Source: Microbacteriaceae bacterium (GTDB lineage Bacteria; Actinomycetota; Actinomycetes; Actinomycetales; Microbacteriaceae). From it: 11,758 nt of DNA. The position numbers and the translations under genes were made by a program. The stretch is from assembly GCA_947454285.1 (NCBI GenBank), contig CANGJO010000025.1:1-11758 (forward strand), written 5' to 3'. Positions within the stretch are counted from its first letter, which is position 1. The number at the start of each line of letters is the position of its first letter. The notes beneath the pieces were generated by a model. The model did no database searches. It saw only the letters and a program-made list of their open reading frames with translations, and was not told where the DNA came from. This document shows positions 1 to 6,354 of the stretch, one piece after another.

Positions 1-12
1 AGTTGTGTGTTG

Positions 13-42
13 AGTTTATGCCACTAGATGTAGTTATCGCAA
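13..42 (-). promoter_or_regulatory. Candidate promoter reading out of the left edge
   Basis: Reading on the minus strand, TTGCGA (42 to 37) is followed after 18 bases by TAAACT (18 to 13). This is a plausible -35/-10 pair; the -35 matches TTGACA at four of six positions and the -10 fits TANNNT. It lies just after the stop of the last minus-strand gene, so it would drive a gene beyond the window. In many actinobacteria lsr2 lies downstream of lysS, so that is a reasonable but untested guess. The rest of 1-68 shows only a weak 4-bp GCCG/CGGC stem and no convincing terminator for the upstream operon. Confidence 0.4.
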
Positions 43-68
43 AGCCGTCCGGCGTGTCGCAACAAAGA

Positions 69-332
69 CTATTTTTTAGTCGTTTTAGTCACTTTTTGAC
101 CCGATATCGGGGTAGTTTTTGGTGCCTTTTTAACAGTTTGGGCCTTCGCGGGTTTGGTCGGCGTAGCTTCGAGCCCCTGGGCCTCGCGCATTTGGGCTTC
201 CATTTCGGCATAAACCTTGCGTTCGGTGGCGTCGGCTCGCAAAATACCGCGCATAATCACGTAAAAAAGTCCGCCAACCAAGGTTGGTGGCACCAAGGCC
301 AACAGGGCGTCCCAGAGTATTTGCAGGTCCAT
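69..332 (-). CDS. Small single-pass membrane protein with lysine-rich tail, downstream of lysS
   Basis: This is an 87-residue protein of unknown function. One hydrophobic segment spans about residues 9-29 and contains PPTLVGG and FYVIMRG. A charged, probably helical stretch follows (about 30-52, rich in Arg, Glu and Met). The last ~32 residues are rich in Lys, Thr and Pro with no acidic residues, ending KTTKK. This suggests a membrane anchor with a short basic cytoplasmic tail; topology is inferred from the basic residues after the helix. The ATG shares one base with the lysS stop (TAATG), so translation is probably coupled to lysS, and no strong Shine-Dalgarno is visible. From memory, similar short proteins with a VMR..RAD.ER core follow lysS in other Microbacteriaceae, which supports a real gene, but I know of no assigned role. 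Confidence 0.75.
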   Translation of the reverse strand: MDLQILWDALLALVPPTLVGGLFYVIMRGILRADATERKVYAEMEAQMREAQGLEATPTKPAKAQTVKKAPKTTPISGQKVTKTTKK

Positions 333-1852
333 TACTTGACCAACGGGAACATGATGGTTTCGCGAATACCAAGGCCGGTGAGGCTCATCAGTAGACGGTC
401 AATGCCCATTCCCATTCCACCCGATGGTGGCATGCCGAATTCAAGGGCCTTCAAGAAGTCTTCGTCTAGCTTCATTGCTTCTGGGTCACCGGCCGCGGCC
501 AAAGTAACCTGCTCAACAAAACGCTGACGCTGGATCACTGGGTCAACCAGCTCCGAGTAACCGGTGGCCTGCTCGTAACCGCGAATGTAAAGGTCCCACT
601 TCTCAACTACGCCGCTCTTTGATCGGTGATCGCGAGTCAGCGGTGATGTGTCAACCGGGAAGTCAATTACGAAAGTCGGCTTCACTAGGTTGCCCTTTAC
701 GAAGTGCTCCCAAAGTTCTTCAACGTACTTACCTGCAAGCGGGTGTTCGATTTCAATTTCCACCGATGCTGCCAGCTTCTTAAGTTCGGCCATCGGTGTT
801 TCTGGAGTAATGGTTTGACCACAAGCATCGCTCAGTGATTCGTACATCGAGATGCGCGGCCATTCGCCACCTAGATCGTTGATCTCGCCATCTTCAAGCA
901 CTACCTGGTGAGTGCCAAACACATCCATGGCTGCGTTCTGAATCAACTTCTGAGTTAGATCGGCGATTGAGTTGTAGTCACCGTATGCCTGGTAGGCCTC
1001 AAGCATCGCGAACTCTGGTGAGTGAGTGCGGTCGGCGCCTTCGTTTCGGAAGTTGCGGTTAATCTCAAATACGCGATCAATGCCACCAACCACCGCGCGC
1101 TTTAGGAACAACTCCGGTGCAATGCGCAGGAACAGTTCTGTATCAAATGCGTTTGAGTGAGTCTTGAATGGCCGAGCCGATGCGCCACCGTGCAGGGTCT
1201 GCAGCATTGGGGTCTCAACCTCAAGAAATGCCTCTTGTTCAAAGGTGCGGCGCAGTGACTGCATAACCTTTGAGCGAATCTGCACTACCTCGCGCGCACG
1301 ATCGCGCACGATTAGGTCAATGTAGCGGTGACGAACCCGATATTCTTCGCCAAGTTCGTTGTGCAAGTTTGGAAGTGGGCGAATGGTCTTTGCAGCCATC
1401 AGCCATTCGTCGGCAAGAATCGAAAGCTCGCCGCGCTTTGATGTGATTACCTCACCGGCAACAAACACGTGGTCACCAAGGTCAACCAGCTCTTTCCACT
1501 CTTCCAAGCGGGCTTCGCCCACCTTGTCAAGTGAAAGCATTGCCTGGATGCGCTGTCCGGAACCGGCCTGCAACGTAGCAAAGCAAAGCTTTCCGGTGTT
1601 GCGCTGAAAAACAATTCGTCCAGCCAGGGCAACCTTGTCGCCGGTGGCAACATCGGTGTCTAGGTCTGGATATGCCGCACGCACGCCGTCAATGGTGTGG
1701 GTGATTGGCAGGCTAACCGGGTATGCGTCGCCGGTTTCGTTTAGGCGCTCGCGCTTGGCAAGACGAACCGCAATCTGCTCAGGCAGATCCTGTTCTGAAT
1801 CTTGCTCAATGTCTGGATTGACATTGCCAGTGGCGTTTGAGTCCTGGCTCAT
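332..1852 (-). CDS. lysS: Lysine--tRNA ligase, class II
   Basis: This cytoplasmic enzyme charges tRNA-Lys with lysine, using ATP and releasing pyrophosphate. The 506-residue length is normal for bacterial LysRS. An OB-fold anticodon-binding domain lies at about 74-160. The class II catalytic core follows, with FLEVETPML near 209-217 (motif 1 region), FRNEGADRTHSPEF at 268-281 (motif 2, with the ATP-contacting Arg), and GMGMGIDRLLM at 479-489 (motif 3). GGASARPF and RIAPELFLKR also fit the family. The N-terminal ~25 residues are acidic and low in complexity, as in other actinobacterial versions. The ATG start is well supported: AGGAG lies six bases upstream and overlaps the panC stop codon (TAGGAG). 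The next gene overlaps the stop by one base. The usual actinobacterial neighbours panD and coaX are absent between panC and lysS. Confidence 0.97.
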   Translation of the reverse strand: MSQDSNATGNVNPDIEQDSEQDLPEQIAVRLAKRERLNETGDAYPVSLPITHTIDGVRAAYPDLDTDVATGDKVALAGRIVFQRNTGKLCFATLQAGSGQRIQAMLSLDKVGEARLEEWKELVDLGDHVFVAGEVITSKRGELSILADEWLMAAKTIRPLPNLHNELGEEYRVRHRYIDLIVRDRAREVVQIRSKVMQSLRRTFEQEAFLEVETPMLQTLHGGASARPFKTHSNAFDTELFLRIAPELFLKRAVVGGIDRVFEINRNFRNEGADRTHSPEFAMLEAYQAYGDYNSIADLTQKLIQNAAMDVFGTHQVVLEDGEINDLGGEWPRISMYESLSDACGQTITPETPMAELKKLAASVEIEIEHPLAGKYVEELWEHFVKGNLVKPTFVIDFPVDTSPLTRDHRSKSGVVEKWDLYIRGYEQATGYSELVDPVIQRQRFVEQVTLAAAGDPEAMKLDEDFLKALEFGMPPSGGMGMGIDRLLMSLTGLGIRETIMFPLVK

Positions 1853-1861
1853 GCGGTGCTC

Positions 1862-2698
1862 CTAAAAAGTGATTTCGATGTTGTCGATCAATCGGGTTTC
1901 ACCCACCACGGCTGCGATGAGCAAAATTGCCCGGCCGGTGAATCCGTCGGTGACGGCCTCAAAGGTGTCGGCGTCGACAAGGGCGATATAGTCAAGTTTA
2001 GCCTCAGGGACCTTGGCCATCTGGGTTCTTGCCGACTCGATGGCCGCCTGTGGCGTACTCGAGGTGGCCTGGCCAATCCTCAGCGCCGCCGAGATCTGCT
2101 CGGCAACCTTATGGTCGGCCTCGCTCAGGTATCGGTTGCGGCTAGAAAGCGCCAAACCGTTTGCCTCGCGCACAGTTGGTGCAACCACAATCTCAAGTTC
2201 CGGAAACTTTTGCGCGGCCATTTGTTTGACCAAGAAAACCTGTTGCGCATCTTTGGCACCAAAAACCGCGTACTTTGGTCGCACGGCTTCAAAAAGTTTG
2301 GCAACCACGGTGAGCATGCCGTCGAAGTGATCCGGTCTTGCAGCACCCTCGTACAGCGCACCAATGTGCCCGGCGCTCTCGCTCACGTTCATGTTGCCGC
2401 GATACAAATCATTCACGGTTGGTGTAAACAAAACACTGACACCAATGTCCTCAAGCTTTGCGGTGTCTTCTTCGATGGTGCGCGGATACTTTTCAAAATC
2501 TTCGCCGGCACCAAATTGCAAAGGATTTACGAAAATCGAAACCACAACAAAGGGAGTGTGTCTGCGCGCCTCGTTAATTAGCGAAAGGTGACCTTCGTGC
2601 AACGCACCCATGGTTGGCACAAAAGCAATTTCAAGTCCGCGCTCTCTGACCGCATCTAGTTCTGCGTTCAGCTCGTTGATGCTGGTTACTCTTTGCAT
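1862..2698 (-). CDS. panC: Pantothenate synthetase (pantoate--beta-alanine ligase)
   Basis: PanC condenses pantoate with beta-alanine, using ATP through a pantoyl-adenylate, to give pantothenate, the precursor of coenzyme A. At 278 residues it has family length. Visible signatures are PTMGALHEGH at 28-37 (the HIGH-like nucleotide-binding motif), SIFVNPLQFG at 54-63, RPDHFDGMLTVVAKLF at 121-136, FGAKDAQQ at 146-153 and the SSRN of the KMSKS-like region at 185-188. The ATG shares a base with the stop of the upstream DUF2520 gene (TAATG), with GAGGA 12 bases upstream, which suggests translational coupling. The stop codon forms part of the lysS ribosome-binding site. The beta-alanine source is not encoded here, since panD does not follow as it does in Mycobacterium. 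Confidence 0.96.
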   Translation of the reverse strand: MQRVTSINELNAELDAVRERGLEIAFVPTMGALHEGHLSLINEARRHTPFVVVSIFVNPLQFGAGEDFEKYPRTIEEDTAKLEDIGVSVLFTPTVNDLYRGNMNVSESAGHIGALYEGAARPDHFDGMLTVVAKLFEAVRPKYAVFGAKDAQQVFLVKQMAAQKFPELEIVVAPTVREANGLALSSRNRYLSEADHKVAEQISAALRIGQATSSTPQAAIESARTQMAKVPEAKLDYIALVDADTFEAVTDGFTGRAILLIAAVVGETRLIDNIEITF

Positions 2699-3429
2699 TA
2701 GTTCAGCAGTTCCTCTGGGTCGATTGGAACGTGACCCTCGGCCAGCGCTTCTTCAACAGCGCTTCTGATTACCGGTGCAAGCACCGATCTAGCGTTGTCG
2801 ATTCCAACTGACTCTAGTAATCCAATGGATTGATTTACGATCAGCTTTGAGAAATTGTTCGCCACACTGATTGCCTCAAAATAAATCTTGCGATCTGCTA
2901 CGCTAATCACAATAGGTTCCGCACCCATCTCAATAACAAGCGCCTGCACAATAGGCAAGGCAACGTTCGGTGCAGAGACTGCAAAATAACTTTCGCGAAT
3001 TCGCGAAAGGTCAATCGAAGTTCCAGTGAAAGTCATTGCCGGGTGAATCGCGAGAGGAATCACACCCTTGCTTACTGCCGGTTCCAAAACCTCAAAACCA
3101 AATTCACCGGCGGTGTGCGCAATTAGTTGACCGGCACGAAACAGGCCGGCCTCGGCCAATCCGCTGACCGTTTTTGAAATTTCTTCAGCGGGAATTGCAA
3201 ACAAAACCAAATCGGCTTTTTCAATAATCTCTGGCACGGTGACCACGTCAACCTCTGGCAGCAGTGCCTCGGCGCGCTCGATGTTCTTAGGGTCAGTGCT
3301 GGCAATGCCAATGATTACGTGGCCAGCAGCGGCAAGGGCCTTGCCCAGCACGGTACCCACCGGGCCCGCCCCAATCACGCCTACGCTCAGGCGCCCCCTG
3401 GCTGAAGAAGCGTTCGCCTGCGGACTCAA
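2698..3429 (-). CDS. Rossmann-like/DUF2520 oxidoreductase-type protein
   Basis: This 243-residue protein has an N-terminal NAD(P)-binding Rossmann fold: GVIGAGPVG at 17-25, then a beta strand ending IAST at about 42-45. The DUF2520-type region contains IPLAIHPAMTFTG at about 124-136. The fold is that of 6-phosphogluconate dehydrogenase-like reductases; the substrate is unknown. Its position directly before panC, with a one-base overlap, suggests a pantothenate-related role, possibly ketopantoate reduction, but this is inference from context. The start is TTG, chosen because GGGGGAG lies five bases upstream and the TTGA overlap with the preceding gene's stop is typical of coupled genes. The C-terminus stops soon after VIRSAVEEALAEG; family members I remember continue into a segment with a GPxxRGD-like motif, so this copy appears short. 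Confidence 0.85.
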   Translation of the reverse strand: MSPQANASSARGRLSVGVIGAGPVGTVLGKALAAAGHVIIGIASTDPKNIERAEALLPEVDVVTVPEIIEKADLVLFAIPAEEISKTVSGLAEAGLFRAGQLIAHTAGEFGFEVLEPAVSKGVIPLAIHPAMTFTGTSIDLSRIRESYFAVSAPNVALPIVQALVIEMGAEPIVISVADRKIYFEAISVANNFSKLIVNQSIGLLESVGIDNARSVLAPVIRSAVEEALAEGHVPIDPEELLN

Positions 3430-3959
3430 GCCGGCTCCCCCGCTGTATTTGGCGCGGTCTTCGGTGCCGACTTCAAACCTTGGCCATCAGCTCCGGTAGC
3501 GTCATCGGTAATTCGGCAAATGCGTTCAACGATGATGGCGCAAATCGTCATCACTATCGAACCAATCAACGCCAATACATTTTGCAAAGTTGCCGGTGTG
3601 ATTACCGGCGAGGTTAGCTGCAACCAAACCACACCAATGTGCCAACCGGAAAAGATTGCGCCTGAGATTGCAATTGACTTCGCAAGCAAAACTAAACGAA
3701 CCGCATAAAACGGATTCAACGGCATTGGTCGCTGGGTAGTTGAATCCTTTGCTCGCGCCTTAAGTGCGCCGCGGTACTTGATCATTGGAATTGCCATCAG
3801 CAACAAAATAATTCCAATCAGCGGAAGAGTCACAATGATGTTCCACGGTGAAATTGGAATCGCTCCGCCGCCGTTAGCCACAAACTTCGGCAACAGATAA
3901 CCCGCTGTGGTTGATGGCACCGCCCAACCAATCAGGGTCATAAATTTTGTTGGCTTCAC
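3426..3959 (-). CDS. DUF3180 family integral membrane protein
   Basis: This 177-residue membrane protein has no known function. Four hydrophobic segments are visible, at about residues 7-25, 38-59, 85-115 (long, possibly helix plus loop) and 126-145. Between them are PFYAVRLVLLAK (83-94) and GWH (105-107), and VERICRI follows at 144-150; I associate these with the actinobacterial DUF3180 family. The C-terminal ~25 residues are hydrophilic and probably disordered. In M. tuberculosis the corresponding protein (Rv3605c) also sits after folK, so the position is conserved even though the role is unknown. The start is GTG, with AGGT six bases upstream; an ATG six codons further in is an alternative. 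The stop overlaps the start of the DUF2520 gene by four bases. Confidence 0.88.
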   Translation of the reverse strand: MKPTKFMTLIGWAVPSTTAGYLLPKFVANGGGAIPISPWNIIVTLPLIGIILLLMAIPMIKYRGALKARAKDSTTQRPMPLNPFYAVRLVLLAKSIAISGAIFSGWHIGVVWLQLTSPVITPATLQNVLALIGSIVMTICAIIVERICRITDDATGADGQGLKSAPKTAPNTAGEPA

Positions 3960-3973
3960 TTATTTACCTGCGC

Positions 3974-4471
3974 TCACTTTGCAAGCCAAACTTCGTCTTG
4001 CATGGGTGCAGCCAAAGTTTTTACAGAACCGTGGCCTGGCAAAACCGCATCGGGGTCAAGCATTGCCCAGGGCACCAAAACAAATGCGCGTTCGAATGCA
4101 CGTGGGTGCGGAATGGTTAATTCTTTTCCGGCCTTCAAAACGTCACCGTAGGTCACGATGTCAATATCTAGAGTGCGTGAACCCCAACGCTCCAATCGCA
4201 CGCGGCCGTGCTCAGTCTCAATGCGTCGAATTTCTTCAAGCAACTCTTTTGGCTTCAGCGTGGTTTGAATTTGCACCACGCCATTTAAATAATTTGGCTT
4301 GGTTTCGTCGATGCCTTCTTGGGTCACCGCTGCCGATTCAACTAACGGTGAACAAATGACTTTCTTGATGCCCGGTGTGACGGCCAGTGCCTTTAGTGCC
4401 GATCGAATTGTTTTGCGGCGCTTACCTAAGTTGCCGCCAATCGCCAGAATTGCGCGAACGGGTTCTGACAT
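3974..4471 (-). CDS. folK: 2-amino-4-hydroxy-6-hydroxymethyldihydropteridine diphosphokinase (HPPK)
   Basis: FolK transfers pyrophosphate from ATP to 6-hydroxymethyl-7,8-dihydropterin, making the substrate for FolP in folate synthesis. The 165-residue protein has the family pattern. ILAIGGNLGKR near the N-terminus is the SLGSN-like start. RWGSRTLDIDI at 95-105 carries the paired aspartates (102 and 104) that bind magnesium, and IPHPR follows at 120-124. The ATG overlaps the folB stop by one base (TAATG), so FolB and FolK are likely made in coupled fashion. DUF3180 follows after 14 bases. Nothing unusual is seen in the active site. Confidence 0.95.
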   Translation of the reverse strand: MSEPVRAILAIGGNLGKRRKTIRSALKALAVTPGIKKVICSPLVESAAVTQEGIDETKPNYLNGVVQIQTTLKPKELLEEIRRIETEHGRVRLERWGSRTLDIDIVTYGDVLKAGKELTIPHPRAFERAFVLVPWAMLDPDAVLPGHGSVKTLAAPMQDEVWLAK

Positions 4472-4878
4472 TAGTGCGAACCGCCATTTTCAAAAGACTT
4501 GTCTCGCTTGCCCTTGACGGTCACCGATACATCGTTGAACTCGTAAACGATTGGCGCGTTTGGCTTGTGTACGGTGATCTTGGCCTTGGCCACCGGTCCG
4601 GCCGGTCCTCCCCAGTTGAGCACTAGATCCAGCAGGCGCTGAGCTAGGGTCTCCAGCAAATCAACCGGCTGGTGCTTCACGTTGTCGACCAGGGCCTTGG
4701 CCAGGTCGCCGTAGTGCACAGTCTTGTTTAGGTCGTCGTTGAACTCAAGGTCCTTGTTATCCACCCAAACCGTGGCATCCACGTAAAAGTCCTGGCCATT
4801 CTGACGCTCAAAATCAAAAACCCCGTGGTGTGCAAAGACGCGCAGCCCAGTGAGCTTGATCTTTAGGGTTTTGGCCAT
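4471..4878 (-). CDS. folB: Dihydroneopterin aldolase
   Basis: FolB cleaves 7,8-dihydroneopterin to 6-hydroxymethyl-7,8-dihydropterin and glycolaldehyde, upstream of FolK. The protein has 135 residues. LRVFAHHGVFDFER at 12-25 includes the conserved Glu (24). DLLETLAQ at 73-80 includes a second Glu (76), and HKPNAPI at 104-110 holds the expected catalytic Lys (105). The family works as an octamer in the cytoplasm. The last ~12 residues are a polar extension. No Shine-Dalgarno precedes the ATG. Instead a TANNNT box ends six bases before it, in the largest gap of the operon (41 bases), so this gene may also be transcribed from its own promoter as a leaderless message. Confidence 0.93.
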   Translation of the reverse strand: MAKTLKIKLTGLRVFAHHGVFDFERQNGQDFYVDATVWVDNKDLEFNDDLNKTVHYGDLAKALVDNVKHQPVDLLETLAQRLLDLVLNWGGPAGPVAKAKITVHKPNAPIVYEFNDVSVTVKGKRDKSFENGGSH

Positions 4879-4884
4879 GAACTA

Positions 4885-4890
4885 ACTCTA
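4885..4890 (-). promoter_or_regulatory. Possible internal -10 box (TAGAGT) for leaderless folB mRNA
   Basis: On the minus strand TAGAGT occupies 4890 to 4885, leaving six bases before the folB ATG at 4878. In actinobacteria a TANNNT -10 box ending six bases before the first transcribed base is typical, so transcription could begin on the A of the ATG. No good -35 is visible; TTAGGC at 17 bases is poor. The adjacent ATTGGCCAAT (4890-4899) is a perfect 10-bp palindrome overlapping the box; it may be chance. Confidence 0.35.
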
Positions 4891-4919
4891 TTGGCCAATC
4901 AGTGTGGGCCTAAGTGAAA

Positions 4920-5786
4920 TTACTCCGATGCGTGAAGCGCGCGAACTACAGCAATTGCATCGGCTGTGGCCACTACGTTGTGCACTCGAACGCCCCAAAG
5001 CTTGCGCTGCATCAGCAACGCGGTCAGTACCGCGGTAGCCAGGTCTCGGCGATTGTTCGAGATTGAGCCATCACCCAGGCCGTGGCCATCGATGTCAGCG
5101 TCAAGTGCCCCGGCAATGAATCGCTTGCGCGAAGCGCCAACCAAGATTGGGTAGCCAAGCTTCTCAAGCTCATCTAGGCGAGCAACCAGCTTCCAGTTTT
5201 GATCCATGTCCTTAGCAAAACCAAGACCCGGGTCAATCACGATCTTGCTCTTACTGACCCCAGCCGTAATTGCGGCATCAACGCGGTTTTGCAATTCAAT
5301 TGCTACCTCGCGAGCCACATCTTGATACTGATTTAGTTGATCCATCTCTGTGCTGAATCCGCGCCAGTGTGAAATCACCAGAGTCGCGCCAGTCGCGGCA
5401 GCAACCTGAAACATTTTTTCGTCGGCAAGGCCACCAGAAACATCGTTAATAATTTTTGCCCCGGCAGCCAGAGCTGCGAGTGCGGTGGAAGAGTTCATGG
5501 TGTCGATAGAAATCTGCACATCATTGCGGCCGGTGGCCAAAAGCTCGGCACTGATTGTCTCAATCACCGGAATTACTCGAGCCAGTTCTTCGCTGGTGCT
5601 GATTCGCTGCGCGCCTGGGCGAGTTGATTCGCCGCCAACATCAATAATGTTGGCGCCGCCGATGATTAGTACACGCGCGTGATCAAGCGCAGAATCCAAA
5701 GTCGAAAATTCGCCACCGTCACTGAATGAATCTGGAGTGACGTTAAGCACGCCCATGATTTTTGGTGCGGCTACAAGAGTTGTCAT
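4920..5786 (-). CDS. folP: Dihydropteroate synthase
   Basis: FolP joins 6-hydroxymethyl-7,8-dihydropterin pyrophosphate to p-aminobenzoate, giving 7,8-dihydropteroate; it is the sulfonamide target. The 288-residue TIM-barrel protein shows every expected loop: MGVLNVTPDSFSDGG at 11-25 (Asn 15 for magnesium), IDVGGESTRPGA at 48-59, SIDTMNS at 93-99, INDVSGG at 113-119, DPGLGFAKD at 185-193, GASRKRF at 217-223 and RVHNV at 267-271. It therefore looks catalytically intact, in contrast with the second, non-functional FolP-like paralogues of mycobacteria. The ATG lies ten bases after the folE stop with only a weak purine stretch upstream. A 41-base gap, the longest in the operon, separates it from folB. 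Confidence 0.96.
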   Translation of the reverse strand: MTTLVAAPKIMGVLNVTPDSFSDGGEFSTLDSALDHARVLIIGGANIIDVGGESTRPGAQRISTSEELARVIPVIETISAELLATGRNDVQISIDTMNSSTALAALAAGAKIINDVSGGLADEKMFQVAAATGATLVISHWRGFSTEMDQLNQYQDVAREVAIELQNRVDAAITAGVSKSKIVIDPGLGFAKDMDQNWKLVARLDELEKLGYPILVGASRKRFIAGALDADIDGHGLGDGSISNNRRDLATAVLTALLMQRKLWGVRVHNVVATADAIAVVRALHASE

Positions 5787-5796
5787 TTTGCGAGTG

Positions 5797-6351
5797 CTAC
5801 TTAGAAATAAGTGCCATTACCTCGGCACGTGCCGCAGGTTCTGAATAGCAACCGCGAGCAGCCATGGTGATGGTGTTTGCTTCTGGCTGGCGGGCACCGC
5901 GTGAGATCACGCAGTGGTGACGTGCCTCAACAACAACCACAACACCCTTGGTGCCAAGACCTTGTTCAAGTGCATCGGCAATTTGGGCGGTCAGGTTTTC
6001 TTGCAGCTGCGGGCGAGCAGCAACGGTCTCAACCAACTTAGGCAAACGACCCAAACCAATTACGCGATCACTTGGCAAGTAGGCAACGTGTGCGACTCCG
6101 GTGAATGGCAACAGGTGGTGCTCGCACATTGAAACAAAGTCAATGTCTTTCAAGATCACAACTTCGTTGTGCTCGGCCTCAAAGGTGTCACCCAGCACAG
6201 ACTTCTCATCAACGCCAACGCCCTTAAAGAATTCCCCGTATGCCTCGGCAACTTTTTGCGGGGTTGCTAAAAGTTCGGTACGAGTTGGGTCTTCACCGAT
6301 TGCCGAGATTAACTCAACAACGGCTTTCTTTACGCGTTCGGCATCAACCAT
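5797..6351 (-). CDS. folE: GTP cyclohydrolase I (type IA)
   Basis: FolE converts GTP to 7,8-dihydroneopterin triphosphate, the first committed step of folate synthesis. The 184-residue length is slightly short but normal for the bacterial enzyme. GEDPTRTELLATP at 19-31 is the N-terminal family signature. MCEHHLLPFTGVAHVAYLP at 75-93 provides zinc ligands Cys 76 and His 79 and catalytic His 78. EARHHCVISRGARQP at 142-156 provides His 145 and the third zinc ligand, Cys 147. All zinc ligands are therefore present, which excludes a zinc-independent IB-type enzyme. The ATG is only three bases from the ftsH stop. Its upstream purine stretch is made of the last lysine codons of ftsH (AAG AAG AAG), so translation is likely coupled to FtsH. 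Confidence 0.96.
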   Translation of the reverse strand: MVDAERVKKAVVELISAIGEDPTRTELLATPQKVAEAYGEFFKGVGVDEKSVLGDTFEAEHNEVVILKDIDFVSMCEHHLLPFTGVAHVAYLPSDRVIGLGRLPKLVETVAARPQLQENLTAQIADALEQGLGTKGVVVVVEARHHCVISRGARQPEANTITMAARGCYSEPAARAEVMALISK

Positions 6352-6354
6352 GAA

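Noticed and set aside
100..111. Perfect 12-bp palindrome CCCGATATCGGG
   Set aside because: It lies inside the coding sequence of the small membrane protein, and a 12-bp palindrome is expected a few times by chance in a window of this size. The flanking T runs come from lysine codons on the other strand, and no plus-strand gene ends here.
273..290. CCAACC-AA-GGTTGG stem in the small membrane protein gene
   Set aside because: The loop is too small for a good hairpin, and the sequence is explained by the codons for PPTLVGG.
3..527. Plus-strand open frame opposite the small gene and the lysS end
   Set aside because: It is antisense to two supported genes joined by a TAATG junction and has no recognisable domain.
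1856..2581. Long open frame on the plus strand opposite panC (241 codons)
   Set aside because: It has no family features, and panC on the other strand is unmistakable; this is an antisense shadow.
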